A stretch of DNA of 26,025 bases from Streptosporangiaceae bacterium (GTDB taxonomy: Bacteria; Actinomycetota; Actinomycetes; Streptosporangiales; Streptosporangiaceae), in NCBI GenBank assembly GCA_025934635.1, contig JAICWX010000102.1, positions 1 through 26,025 of the forward strand, given 5' to 3'. This document shows, piece after piece, positions 24,986 through 26,025 of this stretch (positions within the stretch are counted from its first letter, which is position 1; each line of letters starts with the position of its first letter). The notes beneath the pieces were generated by a model that worked only from the letters and a program-made list of their open reading frames with translations, ran no database searches and was not told the DNA's origin. Both the position numbers and the translations under genes were made by a program.

Positions 24986-25180
24986 ATGGGTATTGCCGCC
25001 GTGGCCGAGGAGCTGCCGGGCAGCGACGAGCTCGACGAGCTTTACCGGCTCGACGCGAGCGAGCCAGCGCCCGAAGACGATGATGATGACGAGGATGACG
25101 AGGATGACGGGGACGAAGAGGACGACGGGGACGAAGAGGACGGCGAGGGCGTAGAGCCGAGGGGAATCCCGCACCCGTAG
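24986..25180 (+). CDS. Small Asp/Glu-rich protein of unknown function
   Basis: A 64-residue ORF with GAGAGGG 5 nt before the ATG. The first part (MGIAAVAEELPGSDELDELYRLDASEP) has a possible short amphipathic helix. It is followed by about 25 residues of nearly only Asp and Glu with Gly, then VEPRGIPHP. The acidic part contains two exact copies of an 18-bp unit (25106-25123 and 25124-25141) encoding DGDEED, so its length may vary between strains. It has no Cys and no modification enzyme next to it. It follows the SARP gene by 86 nt in the same direction. It could be an ion-binding or DNA-mimic type peptide, or a RiPP precursor (ELYRLD is loosely like leader motifs), but no function can be assigned. 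Confidence 0.6.
   Translation: MGIAAVAEELPGSDELDELYRLDASEPAPEDDDDDEDDEDDGDEEDDGDEEDGEGVEPRGIPHP
25106..25141 (+). repeat. Two exact 18-bp tandem repeats in the acidic ORF
   Basis: The units at 25106-25123 and 25124-25141 are identical and in frame, each encoding Asp-Gly-Asp-Glu-Glu-Asp. Slippage could change the copy number without a frameshift. Confidence 0.85.
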
Positions 25181-25234
25181 GTCACGGCAGCGCGGGACCA
25201 GCGCTCTGCGGCACAACCCGGAGGCGTTCTCGGC

Positions 25235-25280
25235 TACACTTCGTACGCGCATTGCACGTTCAGATTGAGGAGAAAGCACA
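25235..25280 (+). promoter_or_regulatory. Promoter and ribosome binding site of rplY
   Basis: TACACT at 25235-25240 is a fair -10 hexamer with no clear -35. GAGGAGA at about 25267-25273 is a strong ribosome binding site for the GTG at 25281. A separate promoter here would fit with rplY being cut off from prs by the SARP gene. Confidence 0.45.
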
Positions 25281-25928
25281 GTGCCCGAGGTAAAGATCGC
25301 CGCCGAGACTCGCGAGGAGTACGGCAAGGGCGCTGCCCGCCAGCTCCGCCGCGAGGGCAGGGTGCCCGCCGTGCTGTACGGGCACGGGACCGAGACCCGT
25401 CACCTGAGCCTGCCGGGTCACGACCTGATGCTCGCGCTGAAAACGCCGAACGTGCTGCTCCGCCTGGACGGGCTCAAGAACGGCAGCGAGATCGCCCTGC
25501 CCAAGGCGGTGCAGCGGGATCCGGTGCGCGGCTTCATCGAGCACGTGGACCTGATCCTGGTCCGGCGCGGCGAGAAGGTCACCATCGAGGTGCCGATCCG
25601 GGTCACCGGCGAGATCGCCCCCGGCGACGGGATGCTCAACCAGCAGCTGATCCAGATCCCGCTCGAGGCCGATGCGACGAACATCCCGCAGGGCATCGAC
25701 GTGGACGTCGAGGGGCTGGAGGTCGGCCAGGCTATCCACGCCAGCGACCTGAAGCTGCCGGAGGGTGTCACCCTGCAGGTCGAGCCGGACACGCTGGTCC
25801 TGGCCGTCATCGCGCAGCAGTCCGCCGAGGAGCCTGAGGACGCCGAGGGCGAGGCCGCGGCCGACGTGCCTGAGTCGGTGGAGAGCGCTGCGGGCGAGAG
25901 CGGCGGCGAAGAGGAGTCGGCGGGCTGA
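25281..25928 (+). CDS. rplY: Ribosomal protein bL25, CTC form
   Basis: This protein binds 5S rRNA in the large subunit. The 215-residue length shows the long CTC type (general stress protein form) with two domains. The N-terminal 5S-binding domain has [24 protein letters not shown] and the conserved [19 protein letters not shown]. The C-terminal TL5/CTC beta domain follows ([13 protein letters not shown] through [20 protein letters not shown]), then an acidic Glu/Ala/Gly tail of about 35 residues. The GTG at 25281 has a strong ribosome binding site. The stop TGA overlaps the pth start as CTGA. In mycobacteria and streptomycetes rplY lies close to prs and pth; here the SARP and acidic-peptide genes are inserted. 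Confidence 0.96.
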   Translation: MPEVKIAAETREEYGKGAARQLRREGRVPAVLYGHGTETRHLSLPGHDLMLALKTPNVLLRLDGLKNGSEIALPKAVQRDPVRGFIEHVDLILVRRGEKVTIEVPIRVTGEIAPGDGMLNQQLIQIPLEADATNIPQGIDVDVEGLEVGQAIHASDLKLPEGVTLQVEPDTLVLAVIAQQSAEEPEDAEGEAAADVPESVESAAGESGGEEESAG

Positions 25929-26025
25929 CCGCAGAACGCTGGATCGTCGCCGGTCTCGGCAACCCCGGACCGGAGTACGCGGGCAACCGGCACAACGCCG
26001 GGCACATGGTGACCGCCCTGCTGGC
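25925..26025 (+). CDS. pth: Peptidyl-tRNA hydrolase, N-terminal part
   Basis: The gene runs off the right edge. The visible 33 codons include [24 protein letters not shown], the Pth signature with the conserved Asn of GNPG and the catalytic His of RHNAG. The enzyme frees tRNAs from peptidyl-tRNA that has dropped off ribosomes. There is no ATG, GTG or TTG in this frame between the preceding rplY coding sequence and the catalytic motif. A CTG at 25925-25927 overlaps the rplY TGA and has GAGGAG (25911-25916) 8 nt upstream, so it is the most likely start. Function is secure; the start codon is inferred. Confidence 0.88.
   Translation, partial: MTAERWIVAGLGNPGPEYAGNRHNAGHMVTALL

Overview
The window is high-GC bacterial DNA with GTG starts, short intergenic gaps and long antisense shadow ORFs. 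Its conserved gene order (pmt/rsmI divergent; metG-tatD-rsmA-ispE; glmU-prs ... rplY-pth) is that of an actinomycete. An AfsR/SARP-type regulator, a protein O-mannosyltransferase and GC-rich palindromic repeats suggest a filamentous actinobacterium (Streptomyces/Streptosporangiales-like). The genus cannot be fixed from the sequence.

Left part (1-10709). The N-terminus of a protein O-mannosyltransferase (minus strand) diverges from rsmI (16S rRNA 2'-O-methyltransferase). A polytopic membrane glycosyltransferase-like protein converges on rsmI and overlaps its 3' end by 141 bp. A DPM1-like GT2 glycosyltransferase diverges from it and runs 3 nt from metG. Then come tatD, rsmA(ksgA), ispE and an ABC-F ATPase, all on the plus strand and tightly packed. 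The rpfB gene found between tatD and ksgA in mycobacteria is absent. A pair of perfect or near-perfect CTC-loop hairpins lies there instead.

Middle part (10710-19239) is an accessory block. It holds a MarR regulator divergent from a trans-aconitate methyltransferase-like gene, a cysteine dioxygenase-rhodanese pair preceded by a possible Cys-containing leader peptide, a fatty-acid desaturase-TetR operon (minus), tRNA-Gln(UUG), an unusual protein with helix-turn-helix segments and a LAGLIDADG-like domain in lower-GC DNA, and a 14-TM MFS exporter. The MarR promoter and the MFS promoter, 5.6 kb apart, share the palindrome TTGACGTCAA, which suggests a small regulon.

Right part (19240-26025). glmU and prs overlap (ATGA) and end at a strong hairpin. 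A 960-residue SARP/NB-ARC/TPR regulator and a tiny Asp/Glu-rich protein are wedged between prs and rplY(ctc). rplY overlaps the start of pth, which seems to begin at a CTG codon.

The most novel signals are: (1) a G/C-rich double-palindrome repeat present in opposite orientations inside the coding frames of tatD and the SARP gene, read through in frame as linker peptide; (2) the shared MarR-type operator; (3) the hairpin pair replacing rpfB; (4) likely non-canonical starts (CTG for pth, ATT for rsmI); (5) the HTH/LAGLIDADG-like protein beside tRNA-Gln. No CRISPR array, IS element or prophage was seen.
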